DNA from: Bacteroidales bacterium
Lineage (GTDB): Bacteria; Bacteroidota; Bacteroidia; Bacteroidales; Paludibacteraceae
DNA length: 64,000 bases
NCBI GenBank assembly: GCA_012518275.1
Contig: JAAYSS010000124.1
Coordinates: 1 to 64,000, forward strand
Direction of reading: 5' to 3'
Shown here: in pieces, positions 63,027 to 64,000 of the stretch
Numbering within the stretch: the stretch's first letter is position 1
Layout of the letters: each line of letters opens with the position of its first letter
Position numbers and translations under genes: made by a program
Notes under the pieces: model-generated
Databases searched by the model: none
Told to the model about the DNA's origin: nothing
Seen by the model: the letters and a program-made list of their open reading frames with translations, nothing else

Positions 63027-64000
63027 CTAATCGTAATTAGGATTTTGGGTTAATAGTCCTTTACTTAAAGTGATTTGTTCTTCCGGGATAGGGAATAATT
63101 CATGTTTTCCGGGGATAAATGTTTTTCCCACGGTGCTCATTGCTGCTTGAGCCGTTCCTGTGCGTACGATGTCAAACCATCTCTCGTGTTCCATCGCCAT
63201 TTCGAGCCTTCTTTCTTTGTAAATCTGGTCTAAAGTTAAAGTTTCAAGCGGAGCTAAACCTGCTCGGTTTCTGATTTTATTTATAATGGATAAAGCTTCA
63301 TCCATTTGATTGATGTGAAATGCGGCTTCTGCTCTGATTAAAAGCAAATCGCTGTATTTCAAAAGGCGTACATTCTTGGCGGTTTCGCCCTTGTTGTCAT
63401 CCCAGCTTTCTTTTGTGCGGCTTTGGTATGCTTTATAGTTATACATCGGGTTTGCCCAGCCCACGGCAGGAGTTTGAAATCCATCCCATAGCACTTGTCC
63501 TGAAAACATAATGGTTCCTTCTTTACGTTTGTCTCCAGGTTCGTACGCATTTACAAGACTTTTTGAAGGTGTGTTAAATCCCCAACCGTAATCTGGTGTT
63601 CCACGACCACCCTGTACGTCTGTGTAGCCGCTCACACCTTTTCCCAGCGTAGCCTGTATTTCAAAAAGTGATTCCTTGCCGTTTTCACCGACTTCACGCC
63701 AAACATCGGCATATTCGGGCAGCAAATCATACATTTTACTGTTTACCACGTTACCGGACATGGCAAAAGCTTCGCTCCATTTTTCCTGATACAAGTAAAC
63801 CTTAGCTAAAAGTCCTTCAGCAGCGCCTTTTGTTGCTCTTCCTATATTTTCTCCGTTGTATTGAAGTGGGAGAGAAGCCGCTGCGTCTTTCAAGTCACTT
63901 TCAATTTGAGCGTAAGTTTCTTCTTTCGTTTTGCGATTGTATACAACTTGGTTTACCTTTTCTTCATCCTTGAAGTCCAATTTCTCTACCACAATAGGTA
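63027..64000 (-). CDS. SusD/RagB-family protein, partial (5-prime end outside window)
   Basis: C-terminal about 324 residues. The frame stays open to the window edge (P-I-V-V-E-K before the GTG at 63992), so the gene starts beyond 64000. L-R-L-L-K-Y-S-D-L-L-L-I-R-A-E-A near 205-220 of this fragment and the end R-R-L-E-M-A-M-E-H-E-R-W-F-D-I-V-R-T-G with I-P-E-E-Q-I-T are SusD hallmarks. It is a surface glycan-binding lipoprotein partner of a SusC receptor expected just outside the window, and heads the LamG and glycoamylase genes. Confidence 0.93.
   Translation of the reverse strand, partial: PIVVEKLDFKDEEKVNQVVYNRKTKEETYAQIESDLKDAAASLPLQYNGENIGRATKGAAEGLLAKVYLYQEKWSEAFAMSGNVVNSKMYDLLPEYADVWREVGENGKESLFEIQATLGKGVSGYTDVQGGRGTPDYGWGFNTPSKSLVNAYEPGDKRKEGTIMFSGQVLWDGFQTPAVGWANPMYNYKAYQSRTKESWDDNKGETAKNVRLLKYSDLLLIRAEAAFHINQMDEALSIINKIRNRAGLAPLETLTLDQIYKERRLEMAMEHERWFDIVRTGTAQAAMSTVGKTFIPGKHELFPIPEEQITLSKGLLTQNPNYD

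Noticed and set aside
1-64000. CRISPR array, prophage, insertion sequence or integrative element
   Set aside because: No regularly spaced repeats, transposase, integrase or phage structural gene was found on either strand.

Overview
The window is AT-rich DNA from an anaerobic member of the Bacteroidetes (order Bacteroidales is likely). Supporting signs are a SusD-type protein, CarboxypepD_reg-TonB receptors, BACON and LamG lipoproteins, a type IX secretion tail, promoter elements of the form TAnnTTTG, and an Rnf complex. No phage, insertion sequence or CRISPR array was seen.

Region 1 (1-18.1 kb) is a strongly rearranged saccharide locus on the + strand. It holds two exported neutral-ceramidase-like proteins, a Tat-exported GH20 hexosaminidase, two Tat-exported paralogues with a GH20-like H-x-G-M-D-E motif, a cytosolic TIM-barrel-like protein, a SIS protein, two Gfo/Idh/MocA-type proteins, an SSS symporter, a FucP-type transporter, NagA and a NagB-like protein. 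Between them lie at least four gene relics: the C-terminal end and the Tat-signal end of GH20-like paralogues, the start of a FucP-type transporter, and the C-terminal half of another with one in-frame stop. The locus has therefore been shaped by repeated duplication and loss.

Region 2 (18.4-29.3 kb) looks like one catabolic operon. It contains a cytosolic ceramidase-like protein that keeps the catalytic Ser, an FGGY sugar kinase, a KpsF/GutQ-type SIS isomerase, an archaeal-type triosephosphate-isomerase homologue with an altered active site, a YjbQ protein, a complete 2-oxoacid dehydrogenase complex (E2, E3, fused E1 alpha-beta) and a fructose-6-phosphate-aldolase-type transaldolase. It ends at a strong hairpin. 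With region 1 it suggests uptake and breakdown of an N-acylated (amino) sugar compound by a route that is not the standard NagA/NagB one. This is the best candidate for an undescribed system.

Region 3 (29.4-36 kb) is rseC-rnfBCDGEA on the - strand and a divergent DUF4230 gene. Region 4 (36-41.4 kb) is a vitamin B12 uptake locus: cobalamin riboswitch, BtuB-type receptor, BtuG-like beta-propeller lipoprotein, a type IX secreted protein and a DUF4465 lipoprotein. Region 5 (41.6-47.5 kb) has an aldehyde dehydrogenase, a B3/B4-domain protein, a beta-barrel gene with a frameshifted signal peptide, purM, tRNA-Ser(CGA) and a lipoprotein.

Region 6 (47.6-54.8 kb) is a surface-glycan block: two FemAB/GNAT-like proteins and a GT4 on +, then a GT2, a flippase and an FAD oxidoreductase on -. 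Region 7 (54.8-60.3 kb) is an Oar-like TonB receptor with a BACON/OB-fold lipoprotein, and a hotdog thioesterase. Region 8 (60.3-64 kb) is the end of a polysaccharide-utilisation locus (SusD, LamG lipoprotein, glycoamylase/GH144-like enzyme) that runs off the right edge.
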